Assembly: GCF_003049725.1 (NCBI RefSeq)
Contig: NZ_QAGM01000017.1
Location: 1 to 64,000, forward strand
Source of the DNA: Oceanimonas marisflavi
GTDB taxonomy: Bacteria; Pseudomonadota; Gammaproteobacteria; Enterobacterales; Aeromonadaceae
DNA length: 64,000 nucleotides
Direction: 5' to 3'
Position numbers and translations under genes: made by a program
Notes under the pieces: model-generated
What the model was told of the DNA's origin: nothing
Seen by the model: only the letters and a program-made list of their open reading frames with translations
Database searches by the model: none
Part shown: positions 8,551 through 16,595 of the stretch, one piece after another
How positions within the stretch are numbered: position 1 is the stretch's first letter
Layout of the letters: every line of letters begins with the position of its first letter

Positions 8551-8760
8551 ATGAACACTGTCCATTATTCTTCCCGGCCTGCCGCCGGACACCAACCCGC
8601 CACCCATTCGGCCGGCCTGCTGGCTACCCTTGGTCTCTGGCTGCGTCGCAGCCGCACCCGTCGTGAGCTGGCAGAGCTGCCCCCTCATCTGCTGAAGGAT
8701 ATTGGTCTGAACGAGTCCGATCGCTACCAGGAGATCAGCAAGCCGTTCTGGCAACAATAA
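8551..8760 (+). CDS. DUF1127 (YjiS-like) small protein
   Basis: The protein has 69 residues: a variable N-terminus, then the DUF1127 core RRELAELPPHLLKDIGLNES at about residues 39-58. Family members are small, Arg-rich proteins. Some link RNA maturation with phosphate or carbon metabolism in alphaproteobacteria; the role in gammaproteobacteria is poorly defined. ATG 8551 has AGGAGG 7 nt upstream, so the longer in-frame start at 8443 is rejected. A terminator follows at 8787. Confidence 0.85.
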   Translation: MNTVHYSSRPAAGHQPATHSAGLLATLGLWLRRSRTRRELAELPPHLLKDIGLNESDRYQEISKPFWQQ

Positions 8761-8786
8761 TCGCAGGGAATGCGCCTCGACAAACA

Positions 8787-8812
8787 AGCCGCTGCCAGTC
8801 AGCGGCTTTTTG
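8787..8812 (+). terminator. intrinsic terminator after DUF1127 gene
   Basis: AGCCGCTG and CAGCGGCT form an 8-bp stem around the loop CCAGT, followed by TTTTTG. It separates the small gene from the hybrid kinase gene. Confidence 0.85.
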
Positions 8813-8904
8813 CTTTGTTGAGGCCGCAGCAGCACCCGCTGCGCGGTAATGATAGTATGTGCTCTTTTGGATCTGTGTGTGACGGCGGCCAGGAGCAAGG
8901 ATTG

Positions 8905-11568
8905 ATGATGGGTATGACAAAACCCGGTATTCGTTTTCACAAGCGAGGCTGGTTGCTGCCGCTGCTGGTGGTGGTGCTGATCTTGCTGATACAGGGGGTT
9001 GGCCTTTACCGCCAGTATGAAAACGGCCGTCAGCTGCTGCGCTACGCCGGGCCTGTTGTGGATGAGCTGTATCATATTCATCACCGGGTGATGATGCCCG
9101 ATGCGGAAGGCGTGGCGTTGCTGGATGACAAGGTGCGTCAGCTCAGCGTGCTGTTGTCCCGGTTCAGGGAGCATGTACGTCAGGCGGATATGCTTGGCCT
9201 GGCCGGCGAGCATCAACCGGATGAATATCTTAAAACCCTGCAGCAGCTGCAGGAGGCGGAGCTGCACGCCCGCCACAGCCTGGCCGTGTTTGGAGATGCG
9301 CTGGCGCGGGTTCCCCAGGCTGACACCGATCCGGATCTGCAGGCCTTGTTGCGGGACAGCCGGCTTTATCTGTACACCACCAATCCGTTGTTTGTGCGCG
9401 AGCTGGAGCGGGAAGTGGCCTTGCTCAGGCAGCAGGATGTGCCGGCGCAGGCGCTGGATGAGGCCCTGTATGCCCATGATATTTATACGGCCAACCTGCA
9501 CCAGCTGATCGGTCTGCGTCACCGCTTTGCCGCCACCAATATCGGCGACTTTTATGACTGGATTTCCGGCTGGCGCTCACGCACCGACCAGAGTCGCGAC
9601 CGCTTGCTGGCACTGGCCATGATGCTGGTGCTGGGGTTGTTGTGTGCGGTGGGCGGCGCCCTGTATCTCAATAATCGCAAATGGCGTCAGGCCAGTGAAA
9701 GCGCCCGCAGCCTGGCCCAGGCAAAAACCGATTTTCTGGCCAACATGAGTCATGAAATCCGTACTCCCATGAATGCGGTGATCGGGTTTGTATCCTTGCT
9801 GCAGCAAACGCCCCTCGATGCCCGCCAGAGTGATTATCTGTCAAAAATTCGGCTGTCTTCCGACAATTTGCTGTTGCTCATCAATGACATTCTCGATCTG
9901 ACCAAGGTGGAAGCCGGCAAGCTGGAGCTGGAGGACATTGGTTTTGACCTGAACGAGCAGCTGGAACGCCTGGCCGGCCTGTTTGCCGATATGTCGGAGC
10001 AGAAGCAGCTCGAAGTCATTATCAACAAGGCGGCCAATGTGCCGGATCGCCTGCAGGGAGACCCGCTGCGGCTGGGTCAGGTGCTGACCAACCTGGTCAG
10101 CAATGCGCTCAAATTCACCGAGCGGGGCGAGGTGGTGCTGAATATCTCGGTGACGGATGAAAGCGAGCCCCGGCTGTGCTTTGAAGTGCGCGATACCGGT
10201 ATTGGCATCATGCCCGAGCAGCAGGAGCTGCTGTTCCGGTCCTTCAGCCAGGTGGACGCCAGCACCACCCGCAAATATGGTGGCAGCGGGCTGGGCCTCA
10301 GCATCTGCCGGCACCTGGTTGAGCTGATGGGAGGCAATATTCAGGTCAGCAGTGTGGCGGGCCAGGGCTCGGTGTTCACCGTACATTTGCCGCTGCGTCC
10401 GGCCACTGACAGCTGGCCGGTAACGGAGCCGGTGTTTGAGCCGGGGTGCAGGGTGCTGGTGGTTGATGACAACGCTGATGCGCTGGAAGTGATGAGCAGC
10501 ATGCTGACCCGTGCCGGGTTTGTGGTGTATACCGCCATGAACATTGAGTCGGCCAAAGCCCTGCTGCACCAGCGTGGCCCCGAGCTGCAACTGGCCCTGA
10601 TCGACTGTTGTCTGGGCCGGGAGAATGGCATGGATCTGGCCCGCTTTATTCGGCAGCAGCCCTGTTTCGATGCGCTGTCGATTGTGGTGGTCAGTGCCTT
10701 TGGCCGGGATCGGCCGGCAGCGCGCATGCGCGCCCTTGGCATTGAACATTATGTCTCCAAGCCGGTGACCTGGAACCGGCTGTCTGAGTGCCTGGCCTCC
10801 GTCCTTAACCCGCAGCCGGCACCAGAGCAGGCCGGACACATGGACGCCGATAACCGTTTTTACCGGCAGCGGCTGGCGGGCTGCCATGTGCTGCTGGCGG
10901 AAGACAACCGGCTTAACCAGCAGCTGATCGTGGAATACCTCGGCCGGGTCGGGGTCAGGGTTACCCTGGCCGATAACGGACGTCAGGCGGTGGAACAGGT
11001 CACCCGTCAGCCTTTTGACGCCATTCTGATGGATTTGCAGATGCCTATTCTTGACGGCCTTGAGGCGACCCGCCAGATCCGCCGGCTGCAGCATCATCAT
11101 GATGTGCCCATTATTGCCCTGACCGCCAGCGCCATGCGCAGCGACCGGGAAAACAGCCTGGAGTCGGGCATGAACACCTATGTTTCCAAGCCGGTCAGCA
11201 GCACCGAGCTCTACCAGGCTTTGATGGAGCTGTGTGGCAGACCGGCGACAGAGATGCCGGTGGCACCTGTACCCGAGCAGGCTTCCGCGGCAGTGAAGCC
11301 GAGCGGGGAAGCCGTGGCCAGTCTGCTGGAGTGCCGGGATCAGTTGTGGCTGCTGCAGGCCGCTCAGGCAGAGCATAACTGGGCTGAAGCCGGCCAGTTA
11401 CTGAGTGAGCTGGCGCAATGCGCCGGCGCGGCCGGTGAAATCGCGCTGGCCCGGCAGGCTGAAGGGGCTCTGGTCTGGCCCGGTCAGGGAGAAGCACTGC
11501 CTCATGCCCGGCTGACGGTACTGCAAAAAGAGCTCGACAGGGCGCTGGAGCGTCATGAAAGTGGCTGA
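8905..11568 (+). CDS. hybrid sensor histidine kinase with two receiver domains
   Basis: The membrane kinase has 887 residues. Helices at about 16-35 and 234-255 enclose a mostly helical periplasmic sensor of about 200 residues with no recognised ligand motif. HisKA follows (NMSHEIRTPMNAVIGF, phospho-His 283), then HATPase_c with its N, G1 and G2 boxes (DTGIG, GSGLGLSI). Two receivers come next: VLVVDDNAD with phospho-Asp in LALIDCCLG, and VLLAEDNRLN with LMDLQMP. The last ~80 residues have Hpt-like length and helix content, but the H-x-L-K-G phosphorelay motif is absent. ATG 8905 has AAGGA and AGGAG upstream; the frame extends to 8770 without a good start. No cognate regulator adjoins it. Confidence 0.88.
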   Translation: MMGMTKPGIRFHKRGWLLPLLVVVLILLIQGVGLYRQYENGRQLLRYAGPVVDELYHIHHRVMMPDAEGVALLDDKVRQLSVLLSRFREHVRQADMLGLAGEHQPDEYLKTLQQLQEAELHARHSLAVFGDALARVPQADTDPDLQALLRDSRLYLYTTNPLFVRELEREVALLRQQDVPAQALDEALYAHDIYTANLHQLIGLRHRFAATNIGDFYDWISGWRSRTDQSRDRLLALAMMLVLGLLCAVGGALYLNNRKWRQASESARSLAQAKTDFLANMSHEIRTPMNAVIGFVSLLQQTPLDARQSDYLSKIRLSSDNLLLLINDILDLTKVEAGKLELEDIGFDLNEQLERLAGLFADMSEQKQLEVIINKAANVPDRLQGDPLRLGQVLTNLVSNALKFTERGEVVLNISVTDESEPRLCFEVRDTGIGIMPEQQELLFRSFSQVDASTTRKYGGSGLGLSICRHLVELMGGNIQVSSVAGQGSVFTVHLPLRPATDSWPVTEPVFEPGCRVLVVDDNADALEVMSSMLTRAGFVVYTAMNIESAKALLHQRGPELQLALIDCCLGRENGMDLARFIRQQPCFDALSIVVVSAFGRDRPAARMRALGIEHYVSKPVTWNRLSECLASVLNPQPAPEQAGHMDADNRFYRQRLAGCHVLLAEDNRLNQQLIVEYLGRVGVRVTLADNGRQAVEQVTRQPFDAILMDLQMPILDGLEATRQIRRLQHHHDVPIIALTASAMRSDRENSLESGMNTYVSKPVSSTELYQALMELCGRPATEMPVAPVPEQASAAVKPSGEAVASLLECRDQLWLLQAAQAEHNWAEAGQLLSELAQCAGAAGEIALARQAEGALVWPGQGEALPHARLTVLQKELDRALERHESG

Positions 11569-11579
11569 TATACCCGATT

Positions 11580-11595
11580 TGTGATGCTCGTCACA
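11580..11595. promoter_or_regulatory. perfect CRP-type site upstream of dadA
   Basis: TGTGATGCTCGTCACA matches the CRP consensus TGTGA-N6-TCACA exactly. It starts 240 bp before dadA, in the only intergenic gap that could serve it. In E. coli the dad operon responds to CRP and Lrp, which fits. No exact -10/-35 pair was placed, so spacing to the start site is unknown. Confidence 0.7.
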
Positions 11596-11819
11596 GCTTG
11601 TTTCTTGCTGGTTTTAAATTCTGATTTTTTTAAAATTTATGGAATTTTATTTTCAGGTGTAAACTCCCCGCAGACTAACCTGTAATCCCCGTCAGACCCG
11701 CCCTTCTGCAGGCCGGCAAGCAGGCTGGCCGCCGTATTTTTTTGTGATTAATCTCGCTGGATCTTTCCCGTTTTTTAGATGATATTCTCGTGCAACAGGC
11801 ATCTTGATAGGGGAGTGTT

Positions 11820-13073
11820 ATGAAAGTATTGGTTCTTGGTAGTGGTGTTGTCGGCGTAACCAGCGCCTGGTATCTGGCTTGTCAGGGGCATGAGGTGGTG
11901 GTGCTGGATCGCCAGCCCGATGCAGCCGAAGAAACCAGTTTTGCCAATGCCGGCCAGCTTTCCTTTGGCATGTCTTCCCCCTGGGCCGCACCCGGTATTC
12001 CGGTCAAGGCCATGAAGTGGATGTTCCAGTCCCACGCACCGCTTAAGGTGCGCCCCGGCACCAATCCGGCACAGTGGAAGTTTATGCTGTCGATGCTGGC
12101 CAACTGCAATGAAAAATCCTACGGCATTAACAAGTCGCGCATGGTGCGGGTGTCGGAGTACAGCCGTCAGTGCATCAACGCCCTGCAAAACGAGCTGGGG
12201 CTGCCCTTTGAAGGACGTAAAAAAGGCCTGCTGCAGGTGTTCCGCACCCAGAAGCAGATAGACGATGCCGCCAAGGACATCAGGGTGCTGCAGGAATTCA
12301 ACGTTAACCACGCCATGCTCAGCGTGGAAGAATGTATTGCCCGTGAGCCGGCGCTGGCCCGGGTGAAAGAAAAACTGGTGGGCGGACTGCATTTTCCGGA
12401 CGATCAGACCGGTGACTGCAACCTGTTTACCAAGGCGCTGGTAAAGAAATGTCAGGAAAAGGGCGTGGTATTCAAGTTCAATACCGAGATCAAGGCGCTG
12501 GTGCGTGATGGCGACGAGATTCGCGGTGTGCAGACCGATCACGGCCTGGAAACCGCCGATCAGGTGCTGGTATGCATGGGCAGTTATTCGCCTTTCCTGC
12601 TGACCCCGCTGGGGATCAGCCTGCCCATTTACCCGGTGAAGGGCTACTCCCTGACCATTGAAGTCAACAAGGATGAGGACGCGCCCCAGTCCACCATTAT
12701 GGATGAGACTTACAAGGTGGCCATTACCCGCTTCGACAATCGTATTCGCGCCGCCGGTACCGCCGAACTGGCCGATTTTAACAAGGATCTGCCCGCTGCC
12801 CGCCGGGAGACCATTGCCCACTCGGTGAGCAGCCTGTTCCCGAAAGGCGGCAAGGTGGATGAGGCCGAGTTCTGGACCGGTTTCCGCCCCATGACTCCGG
12901 ACGGCACGCCCATCATCGGGGGCACCCGCTACAAGAATCTGTGGCTGAACACCGGCCACGGCACCCTGGGCTGGACCATGGGTGCGGGCTCCGGCAAACT
13001 GATTGCCGATCTGATCTCCGGCAATCAGCCGGACATCGACAGCAACGGCCTGGATTTCAGCCGCTACGGCTGA
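11820..13073 (+). CDS. dadA: D-amino acid dehydrogenase small subunit
   Basis: This FAD enzyme of 417 residues oxidises D-alanine and other D-amino acids to 2-oxo acids and passes electrons to the respiratory chain at the inner membrane. The N-terminus has the dinucleotide fold VLVLGSGVVGVTSAWYLA, then the DadA-specific ETSFANAGQLSFGMSSPWAAPG. The C-terminus has TGFRPMTPDGTPIIGGT and LNTGHGTLGWTMGAGSGK. Length is typical. GGGGAG lies 5 nt before ATG 11820. No alanine racemase gene (dadX) follows, unlike the E. coli operon. Confidence 0.95.
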   Translation: MKVLVLGSGVVGVTSAWYLACQGHEVVVLDRQPDAAEETSFANAGQLSFGMSSPWAAPGIPVKAMKWMFQSHAPLKVRPGTNPAQWKFMLSMLANCNEKSYGINKSRMVRVSEYSRQCINALQNELGLPFEGRKKGLLQVFRTQKQIDDAAKDIRVLQEFNVNHAMLSVEECIAREPALARVKEKLVGGLHFPDDQTGDCNLFTKALVKKCQEKGVVFKFNTEIKALVRDGDEIRGVQTDHGLETADQVLVCMGSYSPFLLTPLGISLPIYPVKGYSLTIEVNKDEDAPQSTIMDETYKVAITRFDNRIRAAGTAELADFNKDLPAARRETIAHSVSSLFPKGGKVDEAEFWTGFRPMTPDGTPIIGGTRYKNLWLNTGHGTLGWTMGAGSGKLIADLISGNQPDIDSNGLDFSRYG

Positions 13074-13077
13074 TACC

Positions 13078-13130
13078 GGAGCGCGGGTCCTGTCCCCGAA
13101 TGAGGGCAGCCTGCCCGCCATGCATGCGGA
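13078..13130. repeat. dispersed repeat module B, copy 1
   Basis: This ~53-bp segment beginning GGAGCGCGGGTCCTGTCCCC matches, in inverted orientation, the segment at 34690-34746. Both lie just after a stop codon region and contain TGTCCCCGAATG followed by GGGCAG. It is non-coding by context. Confidence 0.7.
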
Positions 13131-13151
13131 TTGCCCCCGCATCTGGACACT

Positions 13152-13194
13152 GAAAGCCAAAAGACGCACTATGGCCGTTTTTTGGCTTTCTTCA
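13152..13194 (+). terminator. terminator after dadA
   Basis: GAAAGCCAAAA (13152-13162) pairs with TTTTGGCTTTC (13180-13190), with pyrimidines after it. It ends the dadA transcript just before the AEC transporter gene. Confidence 0.7.
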
Positions 13195-13198
13195 TTTT

Positions 13199-14080
13199 AT
13201 GCTGCTCACTTTGCTCAACATTGTGCTGCCGGTGTTTGCCGTGGTGGCGGTGGGATATATCTTTGGCCGCCGCCAGCGCAATCCGGACATGGGCTTTGTC
13301 AACCTGGCCAACGTGGCGGTGTTTTGCCCGGCACTGGTGTTTTCCGCCCTTATTCACAACCCGGTGTCCCTGGCAGACAGCTGGCCGCTGATCCTGGCCG
13401 GCGTGCTGTGCATTACCCTGCCGGGCCTGCTGCTGGGCCTGTTTCGTTTTCAGGGGCTGGAACGCCGTACCCTGGTGCTGGCGGGCATGTTCCGCAACAC
13501 CGGCAATATTGGCATTCCGCTGATGATGCTGGCCTACGGCGAGGAGCAGCTGGGCGCCATTATCATTCTTTTTGTGCTGTCCAACCTGCTGCACTTTTCC
13601 CTGGGGCTGTTTATTCTTTCCCGCGAGGCCGGTCGCTGGCAGTGGCTGAAAAACCCCATTGTGTGGGCGGCGCTGGCCGGCGTGTTGCTGGCGGATCACA
13701 AATCCCTGTTGCCCGACTTTGTCTATACCAGCGCCGATCTGCTGGGACAGATGGCGGTGCCGCTGATGCTGTTTGCCCTGGGAGTACGGCTGTCGGTAGG
13801 GGAAGTGGGCAATCTGGGGCTGGCCTTTCGTGTGAACATTCTCTACCTGCTGGCGGGCGCCGTGTCTTTTGTGCTGGTGGCCTGGTGGCTGCCGCTGACT
13901 AACGAGTGGCTGCAGCTGCTGGCGCTGTCGGTGATGCTGCCCCCGGCGGTGCTTAATTACCTGTTGTGCGAGCAATATCGCTGCCAGCCCGATAAAATGG
14001 CCAGCATTGTGTTGCTGGGCAACGTCATGGCGGTGGTGATTATCCCGGTGGTGGTGTACCTGACCCTGCGTTATCTATGA
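13199..14080 (+). CDS. AEC (auxin efflux carrier) family transporter
   Basis: The 293-residue hydrophobic protein has about ten membrane helices in two halves. The opening LLNIVLPVFAVVAVGYIFGR and the segment MFRNTGNIGIPLMMLAYG (the conserved NxGxxGxP region) are typical of AEC permeases. Bacterial members move malate, malonate or other small acids; the substrate cannot be inferred. ATG 13199 lies only a few bases after the dadA terminator and has a weak ribosome site, so read-through from dadA or an undetected start is possible. Confidence 0.82.
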   Translation: MLLTLLNIVLPVFAVVAVGYIFGRRQRNPDMGFVNLANVAVFCPALVFSALIHNPVSLADSWPLILAGVLCITLPGLLLGLFRFQGLERRTLVLAGMFRNTGNIGIPLMMLAYGEEQLGAIIILFVLSNLLHFSLGLFILSREAGRWQWLKNPIVWAALAGVLLADHKSLLPDFVYTSADLLGQMAVPLMLFALGVRLSVGEVGNLGLAFRVNILYLLAGAVSFVLVAWWLPLTNEWLQLLALSVMLPPAVLNYLLCEQYRCQPDKMASIVLLGNVMAVVIIPVVVYLTLRYL

Positions 14081-14134
14081 ACCCGGCTTTTCAAGTGTGC
14101 ACCAAGTGTTGCTTTTGTTTTATACAAGCCTCTG

Positions 14135-14163
14135 TTTAATAAACGGTTTCAACTGTTTATACT
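14135..14163 (+). promoter_or_regulatory. candidate sigma-70 promoter for the MSHA operon
   Basis: TTTAAT, a 17-bp spacer and TATACT lie 37 bp before the mshI start, inside an AT-rich 119-bp gap. The -10 is good and the -35 weak. It is the only plausible promoter upstream of the tightly packed msh genes. Confidence 0.5.
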
Positions 14164-14199
14164 GGTTTTTTTTGGGTGTTTCCGGAACAAAGGGCCTGC

Positions 14200-15054
14200 A
14201 TGTTCAAATGGTTTAAATCTGCTCCAGGCAGTACCGCCGTGGGGGTGTACCTGACCCAGAGCGCCCTTTATGGTGTGGAAGAGCAGTATCCGCAGCAGGT
14301 GGTGGAAAGACCGCTGATCAGTGGCGAGCGTCCTGCCGCCGCGCTGGCGGCGCTGGTGGAAGAGCAGCACTGGCAGGGACGACGGCTGCGGCTGGCCCTG
14401 GGCCGGCAGTACTGGCGTCAGGTGCAGCTCGACAAGCCGGCCATGCCCGATGAAGAGCTGGCCCAGGCGCTGCCCTGGTGTATGCGTGAGCTGGTGGATG
14501 AACCGGTGGAGCAGCTGCTGTTTGACTATATCGATCTGCCACCGGGCCCTCAGGGCACGGATCGCATTGCCGTCTATTACAGCCAGCGCACCCGGCTGGC
14601 AGAGCTGGCGAGGGCGGTGTCGCCCCTGTGCGAGATTGAAACCATGGGCATCGACGAGCTGGCCATGTGCAACCTGCTGGCGCCGGAGCAGCGCGGCCTG
14701 GTGCTGCACAAGGTACCGGGGCAGGAGCTGACCATGACCTTTATTCATCAGCGCCAGTGGCATTTTTCCCGTACCATTCGTGGCTTTCAGGCGCTGGATG
14801 ACGAGACCATGGCGGCGGATCAGTTCGTGTTCGACAACCTGCTGCTGGAACTGCAGCGCAGCATCGACTACGCCACCGGTCAGCTCAGGCTGAATGCACC
14901 GGAGCAGTGGTTTCTGGCCCTGCCCCGGCAGGTGACGCCGGCGGTGCAAACCGCCATCAGCCAGGTGTTCAGCATTCAGGCGGAGTCGCTCAGCAACGAG
15001 CACCTGTCGCCGGTCAGCCTGCCGGCTCTTGGCATTCTGCAGGGGGCGTCGTGA
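14200..15054 (+). CDS. mshI: MSHA biogenesis protein MshI (PilM-like)
   Basis: First gene of the pilus locus. The 284-residue cytoplasmic protein begins MFKWFKSAPGSTAVGVYL, as MshI proteins do. PilM-like members have an actin-type fold and recruit the PilN/PilO pair to the inner-membrane platform. The fold assignment is from family position; no ATPase motif is obvious. ATG 14200 is preceded by AAAGGGCC, and the frame open from 14176 lacks a ribosome site. Its TGA overlaps the GTG start of the next gene. Confidence 0.85.
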   Translation: MFKWFKSAPGSTAVGVYLTQSALYGVEEQYPQQVVERPLISGERPAAALAALVEEQHWQGRRLRLALGRQYWRQVQLDKPAMPDEELAQALPWCMRELVDEPVEQLLFDYIDLPPGPQGTDRIAVYYSQRTRLAELARAVSPLCEIETMGIDELAMCNLLAPEQRGLVLHKVPGQELTMTFIHQRQWHFSRTIRGFQALDDETMAADQFVFDNLLLELQRSIDYATGQLRLNAPEQWFLALPRQVTPAVQTAISQVFSIQAESLSNEHLSPVSLPALGILQGAS

Positions 15055-15629
15055 AAACGCGTATTGAGTTTTACCAGGCCTCGATCAGGCCGGTGCGGGA
15101 TATTCCCACCCTGCGTCAGTTTGTGCTGGGCCTGGTGGTGATGGCGCTGCTGTGGGGAGCGGCCTTTGCCTGGCAAAACCTTGATAACCATCGTCTGGCG
15201 GCGGACAATCGCAGGCTGCAGCAGCAGCTGGCGGCGGCACAGAGCAATGTGGCCCAGTTGCAGCAAAGTGTGGCGCTGCTGAACGGGAGCCAGGATGACG
15301 GCGAGCGGCTGCGGCTGGAACGGGATATTCGCACCCGCCGTCAGCTGCTGGGCCTGCTGAGCCGGGAGCAGCTGGTGTCTTATGCCAGTACGCTGGAGGA
15401 TCTGGCCCGGGTGCCCTGGAGCAGAGTGTCGCTGACCAGCGTGCAATTACAGGGCCAGGCCATGACCCTGACCGGCCAGGCCAGCGATGCCGCTGCGGTG
15501 CCGGCCTGGATCCTGGGGTTTGACGGGTACCCAAGCCTGACCCGGCGGGAATTTGGCAAGTTCAATATTTACCGCACCGACACCGGTGGCCTGAACTTCA
15601 GCCTGCACAGCGATGGAATGACGCAATGA
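15051..15629 (+). CDS. PilN-like MSHA platform protein (second mshI-type gene)
   Basis: This 192-residue bitopic protein has a short cytoplasmic N-terminus (KTRIEFYQAS), a helix at about residues 25-43, then a coiled-coil (NRRLQQQLAAAQSNVAQLQQ) and a small periplasmic alpha/beta domain. That is the PilN layout, and its position between mshI and the PilO-like mshJ agrees. Some annotations call it mshI2. It starts with GTG 15051, giving a GTGA overlap with mshI, and ends in an ATGA overlap with mshJ. Confidence 0.82.
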   Translation: MKTRIEFYQASIRPVRDIPTLRQFVLGLVVMALLWGAAFAWQNLDNHRLAADNRRLQQQLAAAQSNVAQLQQSVALLNGSQDDGERLRLERDIRTRRQLLGLLSREQLVSYASTLEDLARVPWSRVSLTSVQLQGQAMTLTGQASDAAAVPAWILGFDGYPSLTRREFGKFNIYRTDTGGLNFSLHSDGMTQ

Positions 15630-16270
15630 AACAGCGCCTTGAGCAGTTAAACAGCGGCTTTATGGCCCGGCCCAGACGCGAACGCGGGTTGCTGATTGCG
15701 GCCGGCTGGGCACTGGCGGGCTGGCTGGGGCTGGTGCTGTTTGAGCAAAGCGTGCAGGCCACGGGTGAGCAACTTCAGGCCGAACACCGGCGTCTTGAAA
15801 AGCAGCTGATCGGGCAGCAGGAGCTTATCAACGAATTTTATCGTCGTGTTGACGAGCTGAAGGCAAACGATCAGGGCCCGCGCATTGAACGGCTTAACCG
15901 CCAGCTCAGCCGGCTCAACAGCAATGTGGATCAGCGCATGCGCTCGCTGGTGGGGCCGGAGCAGATGGCCGGGCTGCTGCTCTCGGTGCTGGAGCAGGGC
16001 AGTGGTCTGACCCTGCTGGGGCTGACCAACCTGCCCGCCGAGGAAATGGCCCAAAGCCGGGAAGGCGGCCAGCGGCTTTATCGTCATGGCCTGGCGCTGG
16101 AGCTCAGCGGCAGTTACCTGCAGTTGCTCGACTATGCAAAGCGCCTTGAAAGCCTGAGCGGGCGTATTTTCTGGAACAGCCTGAGCTTTGAGCTTGAAGC
16201 CTATCCCACCGGCCATATTCGGCTGGAGTTTTTTACCATCAGTCAAAACAAGGAGCTTCTTCGTGGTTAA
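15626..16270 (+). CDS. mshJ: MSHA biogenesis protein MshJ (PilO-like)
   Basis: The 214-residue inner-membrane protein has an N-terminal helix (about residues 23-41), a coiled-coil (LQAEHRRLEKQLIGQQELIN) and a C-terminal ferredoxin-like region, as in PilO. It is expected to pair with the preceding PilN-like protein to form the alignment subcomplex between platform and secretin. The ATG overlaps the upstream stop (ATGA), and its own stop overlaps mshK. Confidence 0.85.
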   Translation: MKQRLEQLNSGFMARPRRERGLLIAAGWALAGWLGLVLFEQSVQATGEQLQAEHRRLEKQLIGQQELINEFYRRVDELKANDQGPRIERLNRQLSRLNSNVDQRMRSLVGPEQMAGLLLSVLEQGSGLTLLGLTNLPAEEMAQSREGGQRLYRHGLALELSGSYLQLLDYAKRLESLSGRIFWNSLSFELEAYPTGHIRLEFFTISQNKELLRG

Positions 16271-16595
16271 TGCCAGCGCCTTGCTGTTTACCCTGCTGAG
16301 TGCTGCCGGCAGCCTGCAGGATCCCACCCGGCCCCTTGCCGCCCCGGCACCGAGCGCCACCGGGCAGAGCCAGCAGCAGATGGACGATGTCCCGGCCGAG
16401 CCCCGGTTGCAGGCGACTTTTAGCGGAGATGGTCAGCCCAGCGCCATTCTTGACGGCCGGCGCTATGTGCCGGGCGACACCATAGGCGCCTACCGGCTGG
16501 TGCGCATTAGCGACGGGCAGGTGATGCTCGAACGGCAGGGAAAAGGCCTGACCCTGTCCTTGTTCCCCTTCTTTGACAACACGGAAACCCCATGA
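16263..16595 (+). CDS. mshK: MSHA biogenesis protein MshK (PilP-like)
   Basis: The small periplasmic protein has 110 residues: a hydrophobic leader (ASALLFTLLSAAG), then LQDPTRPL, a signature shared by PilP/GspC-type linkers, a Pro/Gln-rich linker and a compact C-terminal domain (RYVPGDTIGAYRLVRISDGQVML) likely to touch the secretin. The start is GTG 16263, 7 nt after AAGGAG and overlapping the mshJ stop. The upstream in-frame ATG at 16188 would place it far inside mshJ. Confidence 0.82.
   Translation: MVNASALLFTLLSAAGSLQDPTRPLAAPAPSATGQSQQQMDDVPAEPRLQATFSGDGQPSAILDGRRYVPGDTIGAYRLVRISDGQVMLERQGKGLTLSLFPFFDNTETP

Noticed and set aside
9841-11376. 511-codon minus-strand frame inside the hybrid kinase gene
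   Set aside because: The + strand has complete kinase and receiver motifs. The antisense product is His/Gln-rich noise typical of GC-rich genes.
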